Assembly: GCF_000687475.1 (NCBI RefSeq)
Contig: NC_057320.1
Coordinates: 1,674,001-1,738,000 of the forward strand
From: Ustilaginoidea virens
Lineage: Eukaryota; Ascomycota; Sordariomycetes; Hypocreales; Clavicipitaceae
DNA length: 64,000 nucleotides
Direction of reading: 5' to 3'
Every line of letters starts with the position of its first letter. The first letter of the stretch is position 1. This document shows positions 47,537 to 59,640 of this stretch, piece after piece. The notes beneath the pieces were generated by a model, which worked only from the letters and a program-made list of their open reading frames with translations, made no database searches and was not told the origin of the DNA. Made by a program: the position numbers and the translations under genes.

Positions 47537-50500
47537 TAGCGGTAGACTACTACCGATAAATTACTATTAATATTAAGACCAGCCTAACTATTAACTACTA
47601 CCCAGGCTCGGCCTATTCCCGACTAATTTATACCTAGGATTCTAAGGGCGATATATAAATATTAGGTATTAATAAGCTGGACTTAAAGAGTAATCCGCCT
47701 AAAGCAATATAAGTCTTTATGGAATAATATAAAGAATATAAGAAGAAAGGTCTTTATCTTTAATACGGCTCTTTTAAGTATCGGAGGAGGATATACTATT
47801 TACTGCTAATAATCCGGCTAAATATAGTCTAAATAGTTTTATTAGACTTATAAATTATAAAGATTAAAAGTAGTAATAATAATTAAGGGAAAGAATAGCC
47901 TTTAAGCTTAATCTTGCTAAAGGGCTTAAGCTATATATATAGACCCCGGCCCGATTATAAAAGGAATTAAAGGAAATCGCAAAATAAATAGATAGATACC
48001 CCTTTTTAGTACCAATTTTATATAAATCTTATACCTTTATTAATATTTTAATCGACTTAGGATATAACTACTATAGCACTATAAGCGAAAAGATAGTATA
48101 ACGGTTAGGCCTCTAACCTATCTGCCTGTTATAATATAGAGAAATTGGAACAGTAGTAGATATTTAGAGCTATTTAGGAGAATATAAGGTAATGCATTCC
48201 TTTATTACCTATATTATCTATACAGCGATCGATATTAATAGATAGCCATTTATAGTTATATTTTATATTATTCCGGGCTTTACCTACGATATTATCCTTA
48301 GGATGCCTTAAATAGAGTACTATAATATTATACTATAAGTAAAGCGGTACTAATTAAAGATCGGATTAGTAAGCAGCCTTATTATTAAAGAATCAATAAA
48401 AAGATAATAGGGTTTAATAATAGTTAATATCCTTAGCTTAGTCTTTTATAGTATACTAAAATAGGCGAAATATTTTAGAGATTAATCGATTTCTTTTATC
48501 GCAATAAATTTATAGGAGATAATATATATCCTCTATATTATACTGCTACTTTATTAAAACTCTACTTTACGATTATAAGAGCTATAAATACTCCTAATAA
48601 AATTATAAGAATTTGCCGACCTCTTTAATAAGGAAAAGGCTTTTAGTCTCCCTTTATACTGGGATATATTAGACTACTATATCCGGCTTAAAAAGACTAT
48701 AGATAGGAGCTAGATAGATTTACTTTAGGGCCTATTATATAATATACTATAAGACTAATTACTTAAGGTTTAGAGATAAGTAACTAACCTAATAGATAAA
48801 AGATAGATTTATATAAGCTCCTTATTAGCAGTAGTATTAGTCTTATTAGCTAGAAAGGGGAATAATAGGTAGCGTTTTTATATTGACTATTAGGCCCTTA
48901 ATAAGGTTATAATCTAAGACTAATACCCCCTCCCCTTAATTAAAGAGACCTTACGATCCCTATTTTAGGCGAAATAGTTTACTAAGATTAATATATATAT
49001 AGTATTCCATAAGATATATATTGCAGAGGGCGATAAATACCTAACTATATTCTGTATACGATTTAGACTATTTAAATAGCTTATTACGCTATTTAGCCTA
49101 ACCGGAGCCCTTATAACTTTTTAAAGATATATTAATAGGGCCTTAGGGAATATACTAGGAGACTTTATAACTGCTTACCTTAATAACGTTTTGATCTATA
49201 CTGGGGGATTAAAGGCAGACTATATAGGGCGTATTAAGGAAGTCTTTTAATAATTACAAAAAGCCAGCTTAAATTTAGATCTTAATAAGTGCGATTTTGC
49301 AGTAAAGGAGGTCTAATACTTAGGATATATCGTAATGGCTAGAAAGGAAATCTATTTAGACCCTAAAAAGATTAAGGCTATTTAGAATTAAAAAGCACCT
49401 ACGAAATTAAAAGGCATTTATAATTTCTTTAGTTTTACTAACTTTTATTACGATTTTATCCTAGACTTTTTACGCCTTATCGACCCTTTAGTTAAATTAA
49501 TAAAGAAAAGGATCTCTTTTTAATAATTAGACGAAAAAGAGGCGGTATTTTAAGCGCTTAAATAGTATTTTATATCGTCTTTAGTTTTTGCCTAATAGGA
49601 CCCTAATAAGGAGATAATCCTTAAAGTAGATAGTTTTAATATAGCCTTTAGTAGCTATCTATTATAGATTAGGGAAGATAATATATTTTACCTAATTATA
49701 TATTATTCTGCCCGCTTATTAGACACAGAATAGAATTATACTATATATAATAAGGAACTCCTTACTATTATCTTTTGCCTTAAGGTATAATTAGTAGAAT
49801 TCTGCTTAGTAGCCTCCCCCTTTACTATCTTTACCGACTATAAGAACCTAAAGTATTTTGCCCGACTATATAAAATATCTAAACGATAAGCCTAATAGGC
49901 TAAGATTTTAATACTTTTTAACTTCTATCTTTAGTATAGGCTAGGGTTATAAGCCTAATGCCTTAATACGCTTTCTTAATAGGAATAAAAAGCAGATAGA
50001 GTAGAGCTATAAATCGACTAGATCTTAAAACTGCTATCTATTTTAGTACTTAATATAAATAGGATAGAAGGCATTAGGACCCTAATTCTAGATTTAGAGA
50101 TCACTTTACCTTACGGCTTATATATCTTCGCTAATACTTACCTTTAGGCTTTTTAAGACTAAATAATATCTAAAGATAGTATATACTAAGCATAATAGAC
50201 GGCTGTAGCAAATAGAGAGCGATAATTCCTTATAGCAGTAGCGATATAAGAATAAATTACAGACTATATCCTAAATGTATATAGTATACTATTCTACTAG
50301 GGGCGGGTATAGCTCCTATCGTTCGAGCCTTTAACTATAATAGTAATCCAATAGTGCTATAACTCGCCTATAGCGGGTCACCTAAGGAAGAATACTACCT
50401 TCTAATTACTATAATAGGATTATTATTTCGATAATATATTATCTAAGGTAGTAAGGTTTATTTAGAACTATTAATACTATAGGGCGTATAAAAGCTGCTA

Positions 50501-50971
50501 GCTATAATAGGGTCTGCTATAGCCTTTACCGATTTTAGACTATTTTTAGTTATAAATATTAATAGATTTTATAATAGATTTCCCCGCCTATACCTTTTCT
50601 AACCTGCGTTTCCTTATAGTAATTACCGACCGCTTATGAAGTATATTTAGCTAGAGGCGATACACTTTATAATAGCTGAGGAGTATATTAAGTAATTCTA
50701 ATAATACTAATAGTGCTTCTATAGATTCCCTAACAAGATTATTAGCGATAGAGGCTTAAATTAAATAGGATAATTCTAGATAATACTTTATAAGGTAGTT
50801 AAGACTAAATAACTCCTTTCGATTATATATTACCCCTAAACCGATAGCAGTATAAAATAAATAAACTAAAAGGTTTAGGCCGTCCTCTATATTATAATCT
50901 CTTTTAATTAATACGATTGGCCTGAGTACCTTACTATATACTAACTCGCCCTAAATAATTAGATATTATTA
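47537..50971 (+). pseudogene. Y2 gag end, protease, RT, RNase H, integrase first part
   Basis: Parallels 18,735-22,165 of Y1. Protease reads LIDLG (48,048-48,062; DSG in the family). RT catalytic box YLNN at 49,176-49,187, as in Y1. RNase H is near 49,680-49,850 and the integrase zinc and core region from about 50,350, broken by LINE-C at about 50,971. More RIP changes than Y1 in most stretches. Confidence 0.88.
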
Positions 50972-52440
50972 TTATTATTATTATTATTAAATTACGCTAG
51001 AGGCTATTTTAGAGCTAAATAACTTATCTAGTACTTCTATAGAGATGATTCAGAAAGGAAAAACCCGGTAGCTAGGAGGAAAACCCTTCCTGCAGTCTTG
51101 ATTTCTGCTTTATATCGCCCTACAGCGGGGGCGGCGGGTATCCAGTGCATAAAAGAGTAGGATGCGTAACCGCTTAGGACTATATCTAGCGGTATTACTT
51201 GGGAAGAGTGCGAGTATAAGTTCTAGGAGTATTAGGCCCGGGTCGGAGTACTATTAGGTATAAAGTGAGGGGAAGGTAAGGTTAAGGGGGTAGGATTAAT
51301 AGTATTCTCATCGGGCGCGCGCCTATAGGGGCCTAGACGCATCTTAAGCGCATTAGTCTATAGTGCGTAGGTAAAGGTAAGCCGGATTTAAAGATAGGAG
51401 CGGCTGGCCTTAGGCACTACATTAGTATATAGGTCTGTAATGCCCCCCGACTTAATGCTTTTTCTTCTTTTTCTTTTTTTCCTTTATAGCGCCAATTCTA
51501 AGGTATATAATAACCCCTCTATTGCGGTATAGGGCCGATACTAACCCTATTAGCAGAATAGCAGTAGTAGCAACAACAGCAATAGCAATAGCTATAACAA
51601 CAATAATAAGAATAAGAACAGCAGTAGCAGAAGCAATAATGCCTAAACGGTCGGCGATATTAGATAAGGGGGTGAGTATAGGTCTTATACGCTGCGGAAC
51701 CACTACTAACCCTCATATAGTAGCCCGGAGAACTATACGTATAGCTATATAGGCTATATCTAATGCGCTCGGAGGACCCTAAGCATTAATGCCGTAATTA
51801 ATAAGATATAGGCCGGATTATACCCGCTCTTTAGCAAGGCTAATATAGGCAGGGACCAGAGCGGCCTACTATCCCTACGCCCTTATAGGCAAGATATATA
51901 TACCCTTAGAGAGGACCCCTAGGAATTAAGTCTTAGTTTAAAAGCTCTTAGACGCATAAAAGACTATTACCAAAGGGATAAAGGTATATTTTTAATTCGT
52001 ATATAGTATAGGTTATTAGCTAACTATCTTTAGCTTTAGGTAGATAACTATAAGGCCCTCTAATAGAGGGCCAAATAGGCGTCTACTTCTCAGGGGTATA
52101 GCTAGGTAGTAGTAGTAGCGGCAGCAGCGGCAGTAAGGGGCCTTAACGCTCCCAAGGTAACCTAAAAGATACTAAACCTTAAAGAAAGGAAGGTCCTCGC
52201 TTTAGAACAATAAGCCCATGCCTAAAAGGATATTACTATATCATTATAGGTTTTCCTAGCCCGGGAAGGAGGGGAGGGGGCTTTAGAGGGGGGGTAAACT
52301 AGGGATAAAGGGGGGGAGAGCAGTAAAAAGGGCAAAAGGGGGGAAGGGGGGGAGAATACCCTTATTGCTAATATAATAACTATTAATTAATTTCGGCCTA
52401 TAGGGCTTAAAAGATTTATTTATTCCTAATGCTCTTCGTT
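50972..52440 (-). other. LINE-C 3' segment, coding status unclear
   Basis: Third copy of the 1.4-kb LINE 3' segment, with tract 51,551-51,643 and G-runs near 52,270-52,360. A sense frame of 83 codons (51,703-51,452) is Ile/Ala/Val-rich and ends in a Lys run. The opposite strand has an overlapping 76-codon frame (51,522-51,752). Confidence 0.5.
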
Positions 52441-52499
52441 CCTACTATAGGATTACTGTAAATATTATATAGGGGCTATATAGGGGTAATTAGTAGCGC

Positions 52500-55400
52500 C
52501 TTTAGCTATACTAGCTTAGAGGGATTAAGCAAGCTAGAATTAATTAAATCGATCGATATTAAGCATTTAGTAAGCGATCGTCTATATAAGGTATAATTTA
52601 TTTAATATAATAGATATGCTAAATCGGTCGCAAAGTAAGCTAAGGCTAGGACTAAACCTAAGGAGTATACGCCTTTACTTATAGTACTTTAGGCAGGAGA
52701 AGATAATATAATAAAAGTCTTCTAGGCCTTTCTTATAGCGGCAAAGAGGTAATAGTACTAAAGGGATTTATTAGAGGCAGAAGAAGGAGTTAAAGCCGAT
52801 TTTTTCTATATAGAGTTAGGTAAATATCGCCGATTTATACTTCTATAAACCTTTATGCAGTTAGGTTATTTTCGCTATAGATTAGAAGTCTAATACCCTT
52901 TCGGCCGCTAAGGTCCTATACTAAAAGCATTTCGCCTTTACTACTGCCCGGTTATTCTACTATCGGTTATATTAGTCTTTTACTAATCGCTTTTTAGCCG
53001 GGAGCTAACTAAGGTTAAGATTGGAAAATAGTATATAGGCTAAAGGTCTTTAGTAGCCCTTCCTTTATTAGCATTAAAATATCGCCGCTATTACTATTAA
53101 TATACGGTTAATCCTATCGGTTATACCTATTTTATCTATTCTTTTAAAGAACTACTAGCAGATATAATTAAGGTAGAGGTCAATTAGGGGTATAGCTGCC
53201 TTAGTCTTAAGGGTATCTAGCGGTATAGCCTTATAGGCCCCGGTAATTATATAGAGGCAGGCTGACTATTTTATAGCTAGGGATTTTGCAATGCCTTTTA
53301 CTACCCCTTTAAGGGCAGTAGGGGTATATTATACCCCTATACTAAAGGCGATAGAGGTCTAGATAACCTATATATAGACTAAGCATACTTCTTAGTATTA
53401 ATAACCCCAGGTTAAGGCCGCTATTACTGTAAGTGCGAATCGCTACTACTCGAGTTTCTTTACGATCTTAATATAGTATTCCTACTATTTTAGCTTATAG
53501 TAGATTTTGACTCTTAAGAATCTAGTATACTACTTTAGCTAGATTATTACGGTCTTAAGCTATACTTTAGTCTTATCCGCTTTATATATATAGGTAAAGT
53601 AGATAAGCTTACTTTTACTAAGGTTAAAATTAAGTCTAGCTTACTTAGACTAGCTATTATAGATAAGCTATGCTTTCTCGAATAGCGCTTTTATCTCCCT
53701 TATATCTCTCCCGTAGGCTATAATATTTATATTATTAGTAAAGCCTAGTATAATAATTAAGGCTACCTTTTATAGCCTCTTATAGAATAGTATAATATAA
53801 ATAAAAAAGAGGATAAAAGAGAGGGGGGACCTTTATAGTACCCTAGCGGTAATCAGTAATTTCTCTATAAGCTATCCCTTAAAGTGGATTTATACTATTT
53901 GCGAATCAGTAAAGCTGCATACCTATACTATAAGCTATAGTGGGAGCCTTTTATTAAAGAGTAGGTAGATTAGGCGGGTATAGTTAACTATATTAAATGC
54001 TGCTAATATATCTAGTTAAAGAAGCGAGGCGATCCTACTATAGTACTAGGTTATACAAACAATCTCTATTAGTATACTTAGTATTATATTAGTTAACCGG
54101 TTAGCCTTATTACCTATTTAAAGATCTAGGAAGAGGTTGCCCTCTTTAAGGGCAATAGTAAGCCGCCTTACGATCGCAACTTCTATAATTTTTCCTATTA
54201 GATTAAGTAATAATATTAGTTTCTATCCTCCTGCCTTTAAATATTCCTTAGGCCTTTTCCTAGGCTTCTATAATACTACTATTCTAGCCTCCTAGAATTA
54301 AGCCAGGTAGTACCTAATATAGTATATTTTATTAAGGAGGTATATAAGGGTTTAAATAAGTAGGGGGCTATATACTTTAAGGAATCCTACTAGGAGCCCA
54401 TCGGGGCCTAATGCTTTTTAGCCTATTATATTACATAATATAGTATATACCTCTTTATAGGTAAAAGAGTCTATAGAGGGGAATATAGCAGTAATAAGCT
54501 AGGGGAATATTAGGTTAGGGATATTATTATAAGTAGCCTAGGAGGTAGGGAAGAACTATTAGGCGAGTACTCCTGCCTTTTTTTTATATATTATTGCCTT
54601 TAGGCTTAAGCTGCTTTATTCTAGTAGGGGGATCTCTTTTAATTCGGGCAAAAGGCTACTATATAGATAAGCCTATTTCTCTAAGGACTATAGGTTAGCA
54701 TTCTAGGCGGTTACTTTATTAAAGGCCTCTTACTATAACTAGCGCTATTCCTCTTAGATAATATAAGACTAAATCGCTCCCGCTTTTTAGGCAATACTAA
54801 GGTTCTCTAGGGTATAGTATACTGCCTATTTTCAGTAGGCCTTTTTTGCTACTATTTAGGCCATCTTAGTATAGGGGTTCTACTAGGGCTTTATATTAGG
54901 AGCTTTAGGTGCCCTCTTTAGTGCCATAATATCGGCAATACTTTAGAGTTAGCTAGTAAGCTATTTAGCGTATATATCTATCTTAGTAGGGGAGCGGAGT
55001 AAGGCCCTAGTATAGTAGGTAGTAAATCGGTTTTTTACTTTAGCTTAAGCGAGGTATTAGTCGAGGGACTTCTAACTATTCTTTAAGGGGGGGGCTTTTA
55101 TATAATAATTATTAGTCTCGATATATATAAGCTAAGGGATATAATCAGACTTAATAAGGTTAGCATTTCTAAGATATTCGATTATAATATCCAGTATAAC
55201 CTATATATAGTCGATAGTACTATTTCTCTTTCCTAAGGCCCTCCTTATTACCTTACTGTAAAAAGTAATTAGCCCGAGCTGCTACTATATTATAAGTTTA
55301 AAGAGAGTATTAATACTAGGCGAGGTCTAATCTAGGCTATTTTAAAGAGGGTAGTATATATTAAAGTCTCTAATAAAGGCACTATAGGGGTAGGGTAAAA

Positions 55401-56330
55401 GCTTAGCGAGTACGATAAAGGGGGTTATCTAGTTTAGCTTATAGCCTAAAAAGTAGATAGAATAGATATTAGTACTTAATAGGGAAATCTTATATTAATC
55501 GGTCCTTTTATCGCTAGACTATATACCAGGCCTATACCGCTTATAGATATATATTGCTATTCTCCTGCTGTATACTGCTAATATATATCTTCCGAGGCTA
55601 AGGCTTAATAAAGTCCGATTAGGCGCAGTAAGTTCTTAGATCGCTATAATATCGGGCTCGCGCTAGTAATAGAGTGCTAGTCTTATAAGGGTAGTTTTCT
55701 TCTATATATTCTAATAGAGGACTATTATTATATAGATAATTATAAGGGGGTTAATAGTAGCGGCATATTAGAGGTAGCTATAGGTTAGGCGTCTAGGGTA
55801 GGCGCGGTCGCACTATAGTCTTATATAGAGGCAGCTCGGAGGAAAGCGGTAATACTACTATCGGCCTTAATACAAGGGGTCCTATTAATACTTCCTATTA
55901 GTTAGCCTTATTTCTAGAGGGAGGGCTTATATAGGGAAGATCCGCTAGCTATATAGCGGCAGCCCTAATCTATAATTAAGATAGCATTAGCGTCTAATGC
56001 TATATATAAGGCGAAGAGCCTTAGTCTATCGCTATAGGAATTTCTAGCTTTTTCCTATTATTTATTCGCTACTTTATAGAGGCGGGACCACACTAGGTAG
56101 GATCTATAGTAGTTAAAACAGGATTCACATTAGTTCTATATAGTAGCTAGGCAGCTTTAATCGCTATTTAGGTAGCATTCGGATCTATACTGGCCGCAAT
56201 AGGCTGCCGCTATATAGTATACAGTAATATAGCCGAATTTAAAGCAATTATAGTACTAGCGAGGGTATATAGTATTGTTATAGGGTTTAGCTTCGAATAT
56301 TTCTATTTAATATATAATACCGGCTTTATA
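52500..56330 (-). pseudogene. LINE-C ORF1 zinc knuckles and ORF2
   Basis: Zinc knuckles near 56,290-56,060. Endonuclease near 55,400-55,150 with the RDFN and STID region. RT near 54,450-53,500 with the PQGSP-like and FTNN boxes. C-terminal KIGLN region near 52,800. It aligns throughout with LINE-A, with additional G/A and C/T changes. Confidence 0.85.
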
Positions 56331-57384
56331 AAGCTTATTTATAAGGTCGATAGAGTCTACCCCTATAATTAGGGGTACCTATATTATAGTCCCCTTAGGG
56401 CGATAAAGGGAGACCCTAGTAAAGCCCTCTCTATTAGCCTTAATTAAATTTAATTAAATATCCTCTATCGCGGCATTCGTAGTATAATAAATTAAGAAGC
56501 TTTTAACAATAATATTAAATGAGTATTAGTTAGGTTCCGCCTTTTAGCTAAAAGTAAGGCATACCTAGGTTATATCTATAGTATACTTCGCTTTTTCTTC
56601 TTTAAAGGTGATAATCGTATCGCTACTATAGAGCCTATAGGCCGTAACTGTTACTCCCTTAGTAGTAGCCCTATTAATTGTATTAATGATTTCGATTAGG
56701 ATATAGTTCTAAAGGATTTTACTAATAGTATTTCCTTTAATAAGGACTTCGCAGTAGATACAGGGGGGTACTATAAGGGGAGCTAGGCTGCATTAAGATA
56801 ATATAGCGGCTGCGAATTCTTATACGGCAATAGATGCCTATATAGCAGGGGCTATAGTAGGTTTTAGGAGATTCTATATAGCCTTATTAATTGCGGTCTT
56901 AATCGTCTGTATAAAGGTTCTAATAGGGGTATAGATATTGCCTAAATCGGCCTCTTACCGGGCAGTCTCTACCATAAAGTTTATAGCCTCTCGCACTCTT
57001 CCTAGTACCGCTAGGGGAATATAGTCCTAAAGCTCTTTTATAAAATCTATAATAATATCAGCTATTAGTCGCTTCCGCCTTTAGGCAGGTTCGGTCTCGG
57101 TCTAATTACACTATATACTATTCGCGATCGTAGTATTAGGGTTATAGCGGCTATATGCTATACCGCCCCTATTCCCTCTATCGATATCTATTACTTCGTT
57201 TATACCTATTGCGCCCACTCCCTGGACGCAATGCGCTATAGGTAAGGGGGGTAAACGGACGAGAAAAAGCGATTAGGAATATCAGAATTGATTTTAAAGG
57301 CGGTTCTATACCGCTACCTAGGTGCGGGCGAAATCGCGAAAGTTTTTTTTTTTAGTATTATCGATAAATAATTAGATATTATTA

Positions 57385-58050
57385 GTAATAAGATTTAGCC
57401 TAAACCGGCTTCTTAATAGGTTTGATATACTAATTATTATGCCGGCTTTAGAGGTAATATTAAATATAAAGATACTAAAAGGGCGGATAATATTCTTCCT
57501 AGCTAACCTTTAAGAGGGAGGGGAGTTAGCCTAAGTTGCTATCGCTTTTATATAATAATAATAATAAGACGCAATAAACTATTTATATCGACTAATAGAG
57601 TGTTTCTAGGTTAGGGACCGTATATAGCTTAGCCTAAGGAATATTAGGATGAATTATTTTTATAAGAAGCTTAATTAGGTCTCTACTAAATATACTATTA
57701 TTGCTATCCTATCCCTATTTACCGTCCGGCTTAATATCCTTAGGGGTATTTATTTGGTTTTTTATATCGATTTTATCGAATAGGCTGCTTCTAATCTACT
57801 TTCTATATAAACTATAACTAATATTAGGCCTAGGCCCCTACTTATTCTTCCTTAAGATTCTCATTAGCTATATAAGGAATATAAGGTTAAGGCGATATTA
57901 GCGGCGAGAAATACTTAGGGCTAAGGTAAAAACTGCAATATACTAATCAAATAGATAGGGTACGATTTACCTATATAGGAACCCTTAGAAAACTTTAAAG
58001 ATTTAATAGTATAAAAGGCATTTAAAATCAAATAGGGTGATATTTATATA
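57385..58050 (+). pseudogene. Y2 integrase end and chromodomain
   Basis: Resumes the Y2 frame after LINE-C and aligns with 22,166-22,830 of Y1. Chromodomain at about 57,870-58,020: YKVKAILA, ARNT-like segment, and ENFKDLI. The aromatic-cage Trp codons read TAG. Confidence 0.82.
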
Positions 58051-58059
58051 TATAATAGG

Positions 58060-58892
58060 CCTGCTAGGCTATTAAAATGAGGTCGACTCGACCTATAAAT
58101 AATACTAAAATGCCTATTTATAAAAAAAAAAAAACCCTTAAAATATTAAAAAAAAAATACTTAGCTTATCTACCCTTTTCCCGGGCTAGTACTACCCTCT
58201 CCCCTCTCTTATATTATAACTATTATGCTTATTGTTATATAGGCCCTCTTCGGCATTATTAAGATTAGCGTACCTTTGCGGCGGCTGCTATTATAGGGGC
58301 GGTAGTAGTAAAGGCGGCAGCATATAACCCCTATAGTGGTATCTATAGGGGGTTAGGCGTATATATAGCGAGTAGGCCTAGTGCAAATAATTGCCTATAT
58401 GACCCTAATATAATAGTATTCTAAGGGATATACTATATAGGGAATATAGGGGGAGCTATAATAGGGCCTATTAAGGATGCTATAGGGTCTGCAGTAGTAG
58501 CAGTAGGGGATGCGGCGGTGCCGGCTAGGGCTACTATAGCGTTAGGGCGTTCTGCGGCGGATAATACTATTAGGCCTCTAGGGGAACCTATATATCCTAT
58601 TTATAGGCAGGCGGTTCTTTAGCGTAATAGGTTAGCAAAGGGTAGATAGGAGGGGGGGCTAGATAAGGCTAAGCAAGAGCCGCTAAATACTACTCTATTT
58701 AGGTATAATACTCCTAGGCCTCTTATTATATATCCTATATTACGCTTAATATAAGGGCTAAATTAACGACTGATCTAGCTTAGCAATAGAAGGGAGTTAT
58801 AGCCTAAAAAATATTAATTAATGCCTTACCGGCGGCACTATAGGGACTAAAAGTAAGATATAGGATATAGGGAGTTATTTAGTCGGCGGCTA
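58060..58892 (+). other. Y2 copy of the extra segment (truncated)
   Basis: Shares 22,860-23,670 of Y1 including the A13 and A10 runs and a plus frame with GPIKDAIG, ALGRSAADNTIRPLGEP and RQAVL segments. It is the less damaged copy over 58,480-58,700. It ends where the LINE-D TA tail starts. Confidence 0.6.
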
Positions 58893-59056
58893 TATATATA
58901 TATATATTACACTAGCTAAGCTATCTAGGGGGGGGATAAGCCCCTATCTAGCCTAGTGCTAGTACCTCTATGCCTAATCTATATAGGAAACCCGAGTGCT
59001 GGAAGGAAAACCTATATACTATCTATAGTCGATAGTATCCCTTCGGAATCGAAGGG
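58893..59056 (-). repeat. LINE-D 3' end block
   Basis: TA tail, then the block also found at 1,708-1,872, then a perfect stem CCCTTCG-GAAT-CGAAGGG (59,039-59,056). Structured 3' ends are used by some LINE RTs to recognise their own RNA. Confidence 0.7.
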
Positions 59057-59640
59057 GGTTTACTATACGTTGCGAGGAGGTGTCCTATCGCGCGAGACTA
59101 GGTCTGGCGGCAGGGCTAGGAAAGTATAAATAGTAGGCACGCCTCGATAGGCGTAGTAATTTGCATTAGTAGTTATTAGTTATTAGTCATTAGGCATTAA
59201 TTAGGCTCTGGGGTGGGTATGAATCGGAACCGATATAATCAATATTATTAGGTATAAGAGGCGGCGGTGATATTAGTATTAGGTAGGCGGCGGTATCGCG
59301 GTGAGTCGCGTGTTTTATTATTATTGACTTCGTCTAATATGGGTTGGGGCAGCTAGCAAACGGTCGAGTGATCTAGTGCGGGCATATAGCGGTATAAAGT
59401 CTCCCTTACCTGCTTTACCTTTTTAATTCCTTTCCTCTTCCCTTTTTATTCCTTATTGAAAATTGCTAAGAATTTTCCTTTACTTTTCTGCCTCGATTGC
59501 GCTATAGTAGTTTTTGTGTATCTTTTGTTCTTCGATATGCTTATTATTCTAGAGTTAGGTCCTAGCCTGGCTTAAAAATAGCTGTATCGTCCCTATGTAT
59601 GCTATAGTGCTGATATAGCCATTTGTTATTATGACTAATA
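59041..59640 (+). promoter_or_regulatory. Promoter-like, weakly RIP-mutated stretch
   Basis: GC- and CA/TG-containing DNA unlike its surroundings. It has a TATAAATAG box at 59,125-59,133, a long pyrimidine-rich run (59,400-59,455) and an ATGACTAATAAG followed by GTAAGA at 59,631-59,648, which looks like a first exon end. All signals point to the plus strand, opposite to the LINE-D RT. It may be a promoter for an antisense transcript or an unrelated older insertion. Confidence 0.4.

Larger units (their letters stand above)
50972..57364 (-). mobile_element. LINE-C, full-length, in the Y2 integrase
   Basis: 6.4 kb, minus strand. Up to 20 bp are repeated at both sides (50,952-50,971 and 57,365-57,384), part of which merges with the ATT tail. 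Y1 near 22,145-22,165 is the empty site. Domains mirror LINE-A. RT box reads FTNN (53,742-53,731), both Asp lost. The 5' block ends at about 57,340, followed by an A11 run (sense strand) and about 12 further bases before the TSD. Confidence 0.9.
40055..58892 (+). mobile_element. Chromovirus Y2, 3' truncated by LINE-D, with LINE-B and LINE-C inside
   Basis: Second copy of the Y family, same strand as Y1. It has a 253-bp 5' LTR, gag split by LINE-B, pol split by LINE-C, chromodomain, and the first 0.8 kb of the extra segment. There the sequence breaks at 58,893 into the TA tail of LINE-D. Its 3' LTR is not in the window. At the X insertion point of Y1 it is uninterrupted (near 40,825). Confidence 0.92.
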
